A DNA stretch of 64,000 nt. Source: Streptomyces sp. NBC_01454. Its GTDB lineage: Bacteria > Actinomycetota > Actinomycetes > Streptomycetales > Streptomycetaceae. The position numbers and the translations under genes were made by a program. Each line of letters begins with the position of its first letter. The first letter of the stretch is position 1. Of the stretch, positions 52,264 through 60,685 are shown in pieces. The DNA is taken from positions 496,001-560,000 of the forward strand of contig NZ_CP109460.1 in assembly GCF_036227565.1 (NCBI RefSeq). The letters are read 5' to 3'. The notes under the pieces are model-generated. The model saw only the letters and a list, made by a program, of their open reading frames with translations. It searched no databases and was not told the origin of the DNA.

Positions 52264-52613
52264 CGCGTACTCCTGCATCGGCCTGTCACGGGCACGCTCC
52301 AGCGCAGGGCCGGAGGTTCTCAATTCCGCATAGCGGAATTAATGTTTTGCTTTATGGAAGGAACGTAGAGTGAGGCGTACCGCCCGTCAAGAGGTGCCCG
52401 ATGGGCAGCACGCACGGACCGGCCCCGGAAGCGCGAGAGCCGCGTACGGGCGGAGGCCCGCTACGCGGCTGAGCGGTGGACGTGCACGCCACCGGTCGGG
52501 GGGGGCGGGCGCACGGTGACGGACACCCGGCCCCCGCACACACGAAACCGCCTGCGCCCCTGACCTCACCTCGAGGCCGAGAGCGCCGGCGGCGCAGCAG
52601 AATTGACGGTGCG
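52264..52613. other. Intergenic region upstream of gcl
   Basis: 350 bases holding the gcl promoter region and the palindrome at 52322-52340. Otherwise I see no gene. Confidence 0.6.
52322..52340. promoter_or_regulatory. Perfect palindrome, operator for gcl
   Basis: AATTCCGC-ATA-GCGGAATT is a perfect 8-bp inverted repeat with a 3-bp centre, 59 nt upstream of the gcl start in an unusually A/T-rich stretch. TTCCGC-N3-GCGGAA fits IclR-family sites such as those controlling allantoin/glyoxylate genes. The regulator gene is not in the window. Confidence 0.7.
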
Positions 52614-53840
52614 TCAGCGAATCGGCATACCCGCCAGCGTCCGGGCGATCACCAGTCGCTGGATCTCGCTCGTGCCCTCAAAAATGGTGTAGATCGCGGC
52701 ATCGCGGTGCATCCGCTCGACCGGGTATTCGCGGGTGAAGCCGTTGCCGCCGAGGATCTGTACGGCCTGGGCGGTGACCTTCTTGGCGACCTCGCTGGCG
52801 AAGAGCTTGGACATGGAGCCCTCGGCCGACGTGAAGGGCTTGCCGGTCGCGGCCATCCAGGAGGCGCGCCAGACCAGCAGCCGGGCCGCGTCGATCTGGG
52901 TGCGCATATCGGCGAGCTGGAAGGCCACGCCCTGGTTGTCGATGATCGGGCGGCCGAACTGCGAGCGGGTCCTGGCGTACTCCAGGGCCTCTTCGTAGGC
53001 GGCGCGGGCGGTGCCGACCGCCATCGCGCCGACGGCGGGACGGGAGGCCTCGAAGGTGGCCATCGCGGCGTTCTTCACGCGCTCGCCGTCGCTCTTGGCC
53101 GTCTCACGGGCGCGGGCGAGCCGCTCGTCGAGCTTCTCCTTGCCGCCGAGCAGGCAGTGGCCGGGGACGCGGACGTCCTCCAGGACGACCTCGGCGGTGT
53201 GCGAGGCCCGGATGCCGTGCTTCTTGAACTTCTGCCCCTGGGAGAGGCCGGGAGTCTGCGGCGGGACGATGAAGGAGGCGTGGCCCTTGGAGCCCAGCTC
53301 GGCGTCGACGACCGCGACGACGACGTGGACGCCGGCGATGCCACCGTTGGTGGCCCAGGTCTTGGTGCCGTTGAGCACCCATTCGTCCTTGGCCTCGTCA
53401 TAGACCGCGCGGGTGCGCATCGAGGAGACGTCCGAGCCGGCGTCCGGTTCCGACGAGCAGAAGGCGGCCACCTTCACATCGTTCACATCGCCGTACATCT
53501 GCGGGACCCAGGTGCCGATCTGCTCCTCGGTGCCGTTCGCGAGCACACCGACGGCCGCGAGCCCGGTGCCCACGATCGACAGACCGATCCCGGCGTCGCC
53601 CCAGAACAGCTCCTCCAAGGCCATGGGGATGCCGAGGCCCGTGGGGTCGAAGAACTGCTGGGCATAGAAGTCCAGCGAGTACAGACCGATCTTGGCGGCC
53701 TCCTGGATGACCGGCCAGGGGGTCTCCTCGCGCTCGTCCCATTCGGCGGCGGCGGGGCGCATGACGTCCGCGGCGAAGCCGTGAATCCAGTCACGGACTT
53801 CCGTCTGCTCGTCGTTGAGCTCCATGGTGAACTCAGCCAT
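52614..53840 (-). CDS. Acyl-CoA dehydrogenase
   Basis: A 408-residue flavoprotein that makes trans-2-enoyl-CoA. VAAFCSSEPDAGSD and TKTWATNGGIAG bind FAD and substrate, RTRSQFGRPIIDNQGVAFQL is the family motif, and the catalytic base is the Glu in IYTIFEGTSEIQR (near residue 388). QILGGNGFTREYPVERMHRD is intact. GGAGGGGAC lies just before the ATG. It is divergent from a TetR regulator, with two palindromic sites between them, so it is probably repressed by that protein until an acyl-CoA ligand binds (inference). Confidence 0.94.
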   Translation of the reverse strand: MAEFTMELNDEQTEVRDWIHGFAADVMRPAAAEWDEREETPWPVIQEAAKIGLYSLDFYAQQFFDPTGLGIPMALEELFWGDAGIGLSIVGTGLAAVGVLANGTEEQIGTWVPQMYGDVNDVKVAAFCSSEPDAGSDVSSMRTRAVYDEAKDEWVLNGTKTWATNGGIAGVHVVVAVVDAELGSKGHASFIVPPQTPGLSQGQKFKKHGIRASHTAEVVLEDVRVPGHCLLGGKEKLDERLARARETAKSDGERVKNAAMATFEASRPAVGAMAVGTARAAYEEALEYARTRSQFGRPIIDNQGVAFQLADMRTQIDAARLLVWRASWMAATGKPFTSAEGSMSKLFASEVAKKVTAQAVQILGGNGFTREYPVERMHRDAAIYTIFEGTSEIQRLVIARTLAGMPIR

Positions 53841-53869
53841 GTCCCCTCCAGTGCTGCACGCCGTACGGT

Positions 53870-53907
53870 GTTACTAGCGGTAACCCGCAGTGTGTTACTC
53901 GCCAGTA
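53870..53907. promoter_or_regulatory. Two TetR-type operator palindromes
   Basis: GTTAC-TAGCG-GTAAC (53870-53884) is a perfect inverted repeat. TACT-CGCC-AGTA (53896-53907) is a second one, its centre about 24-25 bp away, with shared TTACT and GTA elements. They lie between the acyl-CoA dehydrogenase and the divergent TetR gene and resemble FadR-type TetR sites. Confidence 0.65.
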
Positions 53908-54001
53908 GGGGATGTCAACTCCCCTGCGGACGAATTCGCCGCGGAGAACGGGTGTTACGTTGCGCCAGCGCCACAGATTCACAAGGGTGGGGAGCACGAC
54001 C

Positions 54002-54649
54002 ATGGAACGCACCGAGCGCAGCGGCCGCCAGCAGTCGACGACCGAGCGCAGGCGGCGGGAGCTGTTGGAAGCCGCCGAGCGCATTGTGCTGCGCGACGGC
54101 CCGGACGCCTCGATGAACGCCATCGCCGCCGAGGCCGGCATCACCAAGCCGATCCTCTACCGGCACTTCGGGGACAAGGGCGGGCTCTACCGCGCGCTCG
54201 CCTTGCGGCACACGGATGCCCTGTTGGCCAATCTGGCCACCGCGCTGGACGCACCCGTCCTGCGCCGCGACCGCGTCGAGGCCACCCTCGACGCCTACCT
54301 GCTCGCGATCGAGAGCCAGCCGCAGGTCTACCGCTTCCTGATGCACCCCTCCGACGGGGACACCGCGTCCGAGACCGGTTTCGACGTGGGACGGCACTCC
54401 GCCCCGCTGCTGCGCCGGCTCGGCGAGGAGCTGGCCAAGGTGATCACCGACCGGCTGGACCTCGGGCCGGGCGGCGACCTGACGGCACGCGTCTGGGGAC
54501 ACGGCATCGTCGGCATGATGCACGGCGCCGGTGACTGGTGGCTGCGCGAACGCCCGTGCACCCGCGAGCAGTTGGTCACGCAGCTGGCCGATCTGCTCTG
54601 GGGGCAGCTGGCCGCGGTCAAGGACCGTGAGGGCGGCCCCGGCTTCTGA
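54002..54649 (+). CDS. TetR-family regulator of the divergent acyl-CoA dehydrogenase
   Basis: A 215-residue repressor. The helix-turn-helix is ELLEAAERIVLRDGPDASMNAIAAEAGITK followed by PILYRHFGDKGGLYRAL (about 18-65). The C-terminal ligand domain contains WGHGIVGMMHGAGDWWL, seen in TetR proteins controlling fatty-acid genes. It is probably released by an acyl-CoA. GGGGAG lies 7 nt before the ATG at 54002, although the frame extends upstream. It converges on the deformylase gene with 30 nt between. Confidence 0.9.
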   Translation: MERTERSGRQQSTTERRRRELLEAAERIVLRDGPDASMNAIAAEAGITKPILYRHFGDKGGLYRALALRHTDALLANLATALDAPVLRRDRVEATLDAYLLAIESQPQVYRFLMHPSDGDTASETGFDVGRHSAPLLRRLGEELAKVITDRLDLGPGGDLTARVWGHGIVGMMHGAGDWWLRERPCTREQLVTQLADLLWGQLAAVKDREGGPGF

Positions 54650-54679
54650 GCACCCGTCCGGCGGCGGGCCGCGCGTCGC

Positions 54680-55240
54680 TCAGCCGCCGGACGCCCCCGC
54701 CGCCGCGGCCCACGGGGCCCTGGCCGCCGCCCGCAGCGCCCGGCGCCGGCGCAGCCCGGTGAGGTGGTCGACGTACAGGCCGCCGTCGAGGTGGTCGCAC
54801 TCGTGCTGCAGACAGCGGGCGAAGAAGCCGGTGCCGGTCACCGTCCGGGGCTCACCGGTGACATCGGCCCCGGTCACGACGGTGTGGTCGTGGCGCGGGG
54901 TGCCGGCCTCGATGCCGGGGAGCGACAGACAGCCCTCGGGGCCGCGGAAGACCGGGCCGTCCGCTTCGACGAGCCGGGGGTTGACGAGATGACCGAGGTG
55001 ACGGCGGTCCTCGTCGTCGGGGCAGTCGTAGACGAAGACGCGCAGCGGCACGCCGATCTGGTTGGCGGCGAGGCCCACGCCCTGCGCGGCGTACATCGTC
55101 GCGAACATGTCCTCGACCAGCCGCCGCAGCACGCCGTCGAAGGCGGTGACCTCCTGGCAGGGCTCGGTCAGGGCCGGGTCGCCGAGCAGGCGCAGGGGCT
55201 GGACACGTCCGGAACTGCCCTGGATGGTGCGGGAACGCAT
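54680..55240 (-). CDS. def: Peptide deformylase
   Basis: A 186-residue metalloenzyme that removes the formyl group from new proteins. All three motifs are intact: GVGLAANQIG (54-63), EGCLSLPG with metal ligand C104, and QHECDHLDG with H146, E147 and H150. Tail after residue 160 is Arg/Ala-rich and not part of the catalytic fold. The CLSL motif and length are usual for the type I/actinobacterial form. The ATG at 55240 has a poor ribosome site. Confidence 0.96.
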   Translation of the reverse strand: MRSRTIQGSSGRVQPLRLLGDPALTEPCQEVTAFDGVLRRLVEDMFATMYAAQGVGLAANQIGVPLRVFVYDCPDDEDRRHLGHLVNPRLVEADGPVFRGPEGCLSLPGIEAGTPRHDHTVVTGADVTGEPRTVTGTGFFARCLQHECDHLDGGLYVDHLTGLRRRRALRAAARAPWAAAAGASGG

Positions 55241-55425
55241 GGGGGTAAGGGTACGGTCCGGCCCGCACCGGATGTCGCCGCACGGGTGGCGGGGTTCGGG
55301 CCCACCGCCGGATCTCGATAGGCTGATCCCCGACCGAAGCCCCGGCCGGTCATCGGCTGCGGAGGAGGCGTTCCACCGGCAGCGGTACGGCAGGGGGGCG
55401 CCGGATGCAAGGAGGATCAAGGACG

Positions 55426-56664
55426 ATGGCAGGCAACACGGACCCGCTGTCGCCGCGGGCCAAGCTGGCCGTGACGGCGGGCAAGGCCGCGGCGGCGGTA
55501 TCGCGCGCGGCGGGCCGCGGCAGCGGATCGGTGATCGGTGGCCGGGTGGCGCTCAAGCTCGACCCCGACCTGCTGGCGCGGCTGGCCGGACACTTGGACG
55601 TGATCCTGGTGTCGGCGACGAACGGCAAGACGACCACGACACGGCTGATCGCGGAGGCGCTGCGGGCCAGCGGCCCGGTGGTCTCCAACGCGCTCGGCGC
55701 CAACATGCCGGCCGGTATCACCTCGGCACTGGCCGGCGGGTCGGACGCCAAGTACGGCGTCATCGAGGTGGACGAGAAGTACCTCGCCGGTGTGGCGCGC
55801 GATGTGACGCCGAAGGCCATAGCGCTGCTGAACCTCTCGCGCGACCAGCTCGACCGCGCCGCGGAGACCCGGATGCTGGCCGAGCACTGGCGCGAGGGCC
55901 TGGCGGGCTCCAAGGCGCTGATCATCGCCAACGCGGACGACCCGCTGATCGTGTGGGCGGCCTCGTCGTCCGCGAATGTGGTGTGGGTCGCGGCCGGGCA
56001 GGAGTGGAAGGACGATGCCTGGTCCTGCCCCTCGTGCGGTGGTGTGATGCAGCGGCCGGGCGAGGACTGGTTCTGCGGCGAGTGCGGCTTCCGCCGTCCC
56101 ACGCCCAGCTGGGCGCTGTCCGGCGATCATGTGCTCGATCCGCACGGCAGCGCCTGGCCGATCAAGCTCCAGCTGCCGGGGCGCGCCAACAAGGCGAACG
56201 CCACCACGTCCGCCGCGGTCGCCGCCGCCTTCGGGGTGCCGCCGCAGGTGGCCCTGGAGCGGATGTTCTCGGTGCAGGCGGTGGCCGGCCGCTATGACGT
56301 GGTCACGTTCATGGAGCGGGAGCTGCGGCTCCTGCTGGCGAAGAACCCGGCCGGCTGGCTGGAGACGTTCTCGCTGATCGACCCGCCGCCGACCCCGGTG
56401 ATCATGTCGGTGAACGCGCGGGGCGCGGACGGCACGGACACCTCGTGGCTGTGGGACGTCGACTACACCCGGCTGGCCGGGCACCCGCTCTTCGTGCTGG
56501 GCGACCGCAAGCTGGACCTCGCGGTGCGCCTGGAGGTCGCGGGACTCGACTTCCATGTGTGCGAGAACCTCGACGAGGCGGCACGGATGGCGCCGCCCGG
56601 ACGGATCGAGGTCATCGCCAACTACACGGCCTTCCAGGACCTGCGCCGCCGCGTGGGCAACTGA
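55426..56664 (+). CDS. murT: Lipid II isoglutaminyl synthase, MurT subunit
   Basis: A 412-residue Mur-ligase-like protein that with GatD amidates the D-Glu of lipid II, a step needed for peptidoglycan cross-linking. The ATP loop is SATNGKTTTTRLIAEAL, and the MurT-specific four-Cys zinc ribbon is CPSCGG...CGECG near the middle. A C-terminal domain with the VIANYTAFQDLR end completes the family form. AAGGAGG lies 10 nt before the ATG at 55426, preferred over an ATG seven codons upstream. GatD follows after 38 nt. Confidence 0.95.
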   Translation: MAGNTDPLSPRAKLAVTAGKAAAAVSRAAGRGSGSVIGGRVALKLDPDLLARLAGHLDVILVSATNGKTTTTRLIAEALRASGPVVSNALGANMPAGITSALAGGSDAKYGVIEVDEKYLAGVARDVTPKAIALLNLSRDQLDRAAETRMLAEHWREGLAGSKALIIANADDPLIVWAASSSANVVWVAAGQEWKDDAWSCPSCGGVMQRPGEDWFCGECGFRRPTPSWALSGDHVLDPHGSAWPIKLQLPGRANKANATTSAAVAAAFGVPPQVALERMFSVQAVAGRYDVVTFMERELRLLLAKNPAGWLETFSLIDPPPTPVIMSVNARGADGTDTSWLWDVDYTRLAGHPLFVLGDRKLDLAVRLEVAGLDFHVCENLDEAARMAPPGRIEVIANYTAFQDLRRRVGN

Positions 56665-56702
56665 GTGCGGTCCACCGACCTTACGGACAAGGACGAGCGA
56701 GC

Positions 56703-57431
56703 ATGAGTGACAACAGCCTGCGCCTGGTGTGGATCTACCCGGACCTGCTGAGCACGTACGGCGACCAGGGCAACGCCCTGGTGGTGGAGCGTCGGGCGCG
56801 CCAGCGCGGTCTGGACGTACAGCGTCTGGACGTACGCTCCGACCAGCAGATCCCCACCTCCGGCGACATCTATCTGATCGGCGGCGGTGAGGACCGGCCG
56901 CAGCGGCTGGCCGCGGAGCGGCTGATCCGTGACGGCGGACTCGGCCGCGCGGTCTCCAACGGCGCGATCGTCTTCTCGGTCTGCGCCGGCTACCAGATCC
57001 TGGGCCACGAGTTCGTCAATGACCTCGGGGAGCGGCAGCAGGGCATGGGTCTGCTGGACGTGGTGAGCACCCGCGGCGAGGCGGAGCGCTGCGTCGGCGA
57101 CGTCCTCGCCGACATCGACCCGCAGTTGGGGCTGCCGCCCCTGACCGGCTTCGAGAACCACCAGGGCGTCACCCACCTGGGCAAGACGGCCCGGCCGTTC
57201 GCCAAGGTGCGGTTCGGCAACGGCAACGGCGTCGGCGACGGCTACGAGGGCGCGTACAGCGACACCGTCTTCGGCACGTACCTGCACGGTCCGGTGATGG
57301 CCCGCAACCCGCACATCGCCGATCTGCTGATCAAGCTGGCGCTGGATGTCAACGCACTGCCTCCGGTGGAGGACCGCTGGTACGAGGCGCTGCGCCAGGA
57401 GCGGATCGCGGCGGCCACCCAGCCCGCTTGA
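56703..57431 (+). CDS. gatD: Lipid II isoglutaminyl synthase, glutamine amidotransferase subunit GatD
   Basis: A 242-residue class I amidotransferase (CobB/CobQ-like). It hydrolyses glutamine and passes ammonia to MurT. The nucleophile is C94 in FSVCAGYQILG, and the matching His is H195 in TYLHGPV. ENHQGVTHLG is intact. Order murT-gatD with a 38-nt gap is the usual operon. It is followed by a hairpin terminator at 57500-57526. Confidence 0.95.
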   Translation: MSDNSLRLVWIYPDLLSTYGDQGNALVVERRARQRGLDVQRLDVRSDQQIPTSGDIYLIGGGEDRPQRLAAERLIRDGGLGRAVSNGAIVFSVCAGYQILGHEFVNDLGERQQGMGLLDVVSTRGEAERCVGDVLADIDPQLGLPPLTGFENHQGVTHLGKTARPFAKVRFGNGNGVGDGYEGAYSDTVFGTYLHGPVMARNPHIADLLIKLALDVNALPPVEDRWYEALRQERIAAATQPA

Positions 57432-57499
57432 TACCGGTTGACGGCACCTTCAGGCGATTCGCCCGCATGTGACGTTTGCCGGATTTGCACCCCTTTCGT

Positions 57500-57526
57500 A
57501 CGCCCGCAGTCCCGCACTGCGGGCGT
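57500..57526 (+). terminator. Hairpin terminator after gatD
   Basis: ACGCCCGCAGT (57500-57510), a 5-nt loop and ACTGCGGGCGT (57516-57526) make a perfect 11-bp stem, followed by TCGTGTG. Confidence 0.85.
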
Positions 57527-57622
57527 TCGTGTGCCCAGTGGCTCCGCGCTTGTAGGGTGAGCGGGATCCAACCGGACGACGGGGTCCGGGCCTCCGGTTG
57601 AGTTGCAGAGGGTTTTCGAGCA

Positions 57623-58648
57623 ATGCGTATTGGTGTCCTCACCTCCGGCGGCGACTGCCCCGGCCTGAACGCCGTCATCCGGTCCGTCGTCCACCGTGCC
57701 ACCGCTGATCACGGCGATGAGGTGATCGGTTTCCGCGATGGCTGGAAGGGCTTGCTGGAGTGCGATTACCGCAAGCTCGACCTCGATGCCGTCGGCGGCA
57801 TCCTGGCGCGCGGCGGTACCATCCTCGGCTCCTCACGGGTGCAGCCCGCCCATCTGCGGGACGGCGTGGAGCGGGCCCGCGGCCACGTCGCCGAGCTGGG
57901 CCTGGACGCGATCATCCCGATCGGCGGCGAGGGCACGCTGAAGGCGGCGCGGCTGCTGTCGGACGCGGGGCTGCCGATCGTCGGCGTACCGAAGACCATC
58001 GACAACGACATCGCGGTCACGGACGTGACGTTCGGCTTCGACACCGCGGTGGGCGTTGCCACCGAGGCGCTGGACCGGCTCAAGACCACCGCGGAGTCCC
58101 ATCAGCGGGTGATGATCGTCGAGGTGATGGGGCGGCACACCGGCTGGATCGCGCTGCACTCGGGGATGGCGGCCGGTGCGCACGCCATCGTGGTGCCGGA
58201 GCGGCCCTTCGACATCGACGAGCTGACCGCACGGGTGGCCGAGCGGTTCGAGGCCGGCAAGAAGTTCGCGATCGTGGTGGTCGCCGAGGGCGCCAAGCCG
58301 CGCGAGGGCAGCATGTCCTTCGACATCGGCGGCAAGGACATGTACGGCCACGAGCGCTTCGCCGGTGTCGCCCGGCAGCTCTCCGTGGAGCTGGAGGACC
58401 GCCTCGGCAAGGAGGCCCGCCCGGTCATCCTCGGCCATGTCCAGCGCGGCGGGACGCCGACCGCCTACGACCGGGTGCTCGCCACCCGCTTCGGCTGGCA
58501 CGCCGTCGAGGCCGCGCACCGCGGCGACTTCGGGATGATGACCGCGCTGCGCGGCACGGACATCACCCTGGTGCCGCTGGCCGAGGCGGTCGAGACGCTC
58601 AAGACGGTGCCCGTGGAACGCTATGACGAGGCCGAGTGCGTGCTGTGA
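57623..58648 (+). CDS. pfkA: 6-phosphofructokinase
   Basis: A 341-residue enzyme of the group III (actinobacterial) phosphofructokinases. SGGDCPGLN (8-16) binds phosphate, and GGEGT (101-105) and PKTIDND (123-129) form the active site. G104 predicts ATP as donor, while K124 is the residue typical of pyrophosphate-dependent enzymes; the mixed G/K pair is known in actinobacteria. MGRHTGWIA and GHVQRGGTPTAYDR are intact. GAGG lies about 10 nt before the ATG. Single-gene unit between two hairpin terminators. Confidence 0.95.
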   Translation: MRIGVLTSGGDCPGLNAVIRSVVHRATADHGDEVIGFRDGWKGLLECDYRKLDLDAVGGILARGGTILGSSRVQPAHLRDGVERARGHVAELGLDAIIPIGGEGTLKAARLLSDAGLPIVGVPKTIDNDIAVTDVTFGFDTAVGVATEALDRLKTTAESHQRVMIVEVMGRHTGWIALHSGMAAGAHAIVVPERPFDIDELTARVAERFEAGKKFAIVVVAEGAKPREGSMSFDIGGKDMYGHERFAGVARQLSVELEDRLGKEARPVILGHVQRGGTPTAYDRVLATRFGWHAVEAAHRGDFGMMTALRGTDITLVPLAEAVETLKTVPVERYDEAECVL

Positions 58649-58698
58649 GCACCGCACCCCCTGCACGTTAGGCAGGGTCCGCAACGCCCTGTCGCACG

Positions 58699-58734
58699 AA
58701 CCGCCCCCGGCCGATGTTCCGGCCGGGGGCGGTT
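58699..58734 (+). terminator. Hairpin terminator after pfkA
   Basis: AACCGCCCCCGGCC (58699-58712) and GGCCGGGGGCGGTT (58721-58734) form a perfect 14-bp stem with an 8-nt loop. Confidence 0.87.
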
Positions 58735-58778
58735 CTAGTCTTGTGGCCGGAGTATCGGTACGAATCAGGAGCGAGCGG

Positions 58779-59738
58779 ATGGATCACAGCGGGCACGGCA
58801 TGGACGGCATGAACATGGATCTGCCGCCGTTCACGCTGGGGCGGGGCCTGGAGTTCGGTGGTGATCCGTTCTTTCTCGTCGGCTGCCTGCTGGGACTCGG
58901 GCTGTACGGCTGGGCGGTGTTCCGGCTGCGGCGGCGGGGCGATGCCTGGCCGGTGGGCCGGACCGTCGCCTGGACACTGGGCATCCTGACGGTGGCGCTG
59001 GTGATGTGCACCAAGCTGAACGACTATGGCATGGCGATGTTCAGCGTCCACATGGTCCAGCACATGATCATCAGCATGCTCTCGCCGATCCTGCTGCTGC
59101 TCGGGGCGCCGGTGACGCTGGCACTGCGGGCGCTGCCGACCGCCGGGCGCGGCCGCAAGGGCCCGCGCGAGCTGCTGGTGGCGCTGCTGCACAGCCGCTA
59201 CATGCGGATCATCACGCACCCCGCCTTCACCATCCCCCTCTTCATCGCGAGCCTCTACGGGCTCTACTTCTCCCCGCTGTTCGACTTCCTGATGGAATCG
59301 CGGGCCGGGCACATCGGGATGATGGTGCACTTCCTCGCGGTCGGCCTGGTGTTCTTCTGGCCGATCATGGGCGTCGACCCGGGGCCGCACCGGCCGGGCC
59401 ATGTGATGCGGATTCTGGAGCTGTTCGCGGGCATGCCGTTCCACGCGTTCTTCGGGATCGCGCTGATGATGGCCTCGGAGCCGATGGTCGACACCTTCGT
59501 GCACCCGCCGGCCTCGCTCGGGATCGAGGCGCTGTCGGACCAGACGGCCGCCGGCGGCATCGCCTGGGCCTTCAGCGAGATCCCGTCCGTCGTGGTGCTG
59601 ATCGCGCTGGTCTTCCAGTGGTACCGGTCCGACGAGCGGCAGTCGCAGCGCGCGGACCGGGCCGCCGACCGCAACGGCGACAAGGATCTGGTCGAGTACA
59701 ACGCCTATCTCGCCTCGCTCCACGCACGGGGGCGTTGA
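58779..59738 (+). CDS. Cytochrome c oxidase assembly protein (caa3/CtaG type)
   Basis: A 319-residue membrane protein with about seven helices. VHMVQHMIISMLSPILLLLGAP and MMVHFLAVGLVFFWPIMGVDP carry the conserved histidines of the caa3_CtaG family, which assembles CuB or otherwise supports haem-copper oxidases. The N-terminus HSGHGMDGMNMD has a Met/His stretch that could bind copper outside the membrane. AGGAG lies 8 nt before the ATG at 58779. No oxidase subunit gene is in the window. A 52-residue membrane protein follows in the same direction. Confidence 0.9.
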   Translation: MDHSGHGMDGMNMDLPPFTLGRGLEFGGDPFFLVGCLLGLGLYGWAVFRLRRRGDAWPVGRTVAWTLGILTVALVMCTKLNDYGMAMFSVHMVQHMIISMLSPILLLLGAPVTLALRALPTAGRGRKGPRELLVALLHSRYMRIITHPAFTIPLFIASLYGLYFSPLFDFLMESRAGHIGMMVHFLAVGLVFFWPIMGVDPGPHRPGHVMRILELFAGMPFHAFFGIALMMASEPMVDTFVHPPASLGIEALSDQTAAGGIAWAFSEIPSVVVLIALVFQWYRSDERQSQRADRAADRNGDKDLVEYNAYLASLHARGR

Positions 59739-59842
59739 CGGCAGGTCGCCACTCTGGCGGTACGGGCCGCGGCCGGGGACGATGGTCCCATGGCCGCGGC
59801 CCGTGGCATGGACGCCCGGACCGCCGTGAGGAGGTTGCGGGT

Positions 59843-60001
59843 ATGCCCGGATCTGCTAGGACGATGGCCGTGTGCACGGTGGGCGGGCTGGTGGTGGCGA
59901 CCGCCTACACCGTGGCGTTGGGCGCCAATGGCTGGCTCTGGTTCTCCTGGGTGGTGCTGGCGCTGGTGACGATCGGGATGGTGGCCGCGCGACCCGTCTG
60001 A
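59843..60001 (+). CDS. 52-residue two-helix membrane protein
   Basis: A 52-codon gene with two hydrophobic segments: MAVCTVGGLVVATAYTVAL and WLWFSWVVLALVTIGMVAA. GAGGAGG lies 8 nt before the ATG, an excellent ribosome site, which supports it as real despite its size. It follows the CtaG-like gene by 104 nt and may belong to the same transcript. I do not recognise the family. Confidence 0.7.
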   Translation: MPGSARTMAVCTVGGLVVATAYTVALGANGWLWFSWVVLALVTIGMVAARPV

Positions 60002-60066
60002 GCGCCCCGCCCGGCCGGCGTACGGGACGGCGAGCGGTGCGCCGGGCGGGCCGAGCGCTGCCCGGC

Positions 60067-60480
60067 TCAGAAGCGGAAGACGGGCCCGGTGGCGGAGTCC
60101 ATCGTGCAGGCGTTGGGGAACTCCTTGCGCCAGTTCACCGGGCTGCCGTGCCAGGTGCCGGTCGCGGTGACGGTGACCGGGTCGAACTCCCGGGTGCAGC
60201 TGTGCGGCTCACCGGGCAGGGCGTCCAGGTCCCCGTGCGCCCAGGTCAGCGCTTCACAGGCGCCGCGCGCGTGCGGATGCCGGCGGTAGGCGTCGGGGCA
60301 GCTGAGCCGTACCCCGCGGACCCAGGTGTTGGCGGATCCCGACACGGTGAGCTGCAGGCCCTGGTCCACGGGCGGCTCATCGGCGCCGGCCGGGCCGGCG
60401 CAGAGCATGCCCAGCAGGGCCGTGGAGAGGGCGGCGAGCACGGCGGTACGGGCGGATCGGCGTCCACGGCTCACGGACAT
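60067..60480 (-). CDS. Secreted subtilisin-inhibitor-like protein (SSI family)
   Basis: A 137-residue exported protein with a signal peptide (about 1-33, ending AGA). The mature part matches the Streptomyces subtilisin inhibitor fold: the two disulfides would be C61-C75 and C95-C125. The reactive loop is CTREFDP, where P1 is R97; this predicts inhibition of trypsin-like as well as subtilisin-like proteases. SSI proteins control extracellular protease activity during aerial growth. AGGAG lies 6 nt before the ATG. Confidence 0.93.
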   Translation of the reverse strand: MSVSRGRRSARTAVLAALSTALLGMLCAGPAGADEPPVDQGLQLTVSGSANTWVRGVRLSCPDAYRRHPHARGACEALTWAHGDLDALPGEPHSCTREFDPVTVTATGTWHGSPVNWRKEFPNACTMDSATGPVFRF

Positions 60481-60635
60481 CGAGGTCTCCTGGAACGTCG
60501 GCGGGATCGAATGCGGGGCCCGACAGGGACGTGGCGCCCGGCGGCTTCAGGCCACCTCGCCGGACGCCGGCGGGCAAGCGGCCACGCCGTGAAGTCGCCC
60601 GTACGGGCCCTGGATCCACGCCCAGGAGACAAAAA

Positions 60636-60676
60636 GGTGACCGGCAACGAAGGAGGCGGCTCCGTTGCCGGTCACC
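60636..60676 (-). terminator. Intrinsic terminator with T-tract
   Basis: GGTGACCGGCAACG (60636-60649) pairs perfectly with CGTTGCCGGTCACC (60663-60676). Read leftward, the hairpin is followed directly by TTTTT (60635-60631), a classic Rho-independent signal for the gene ending at 60686. Confidence 0.92.
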
Positions 60677-60685
60677 GGACCGGGG

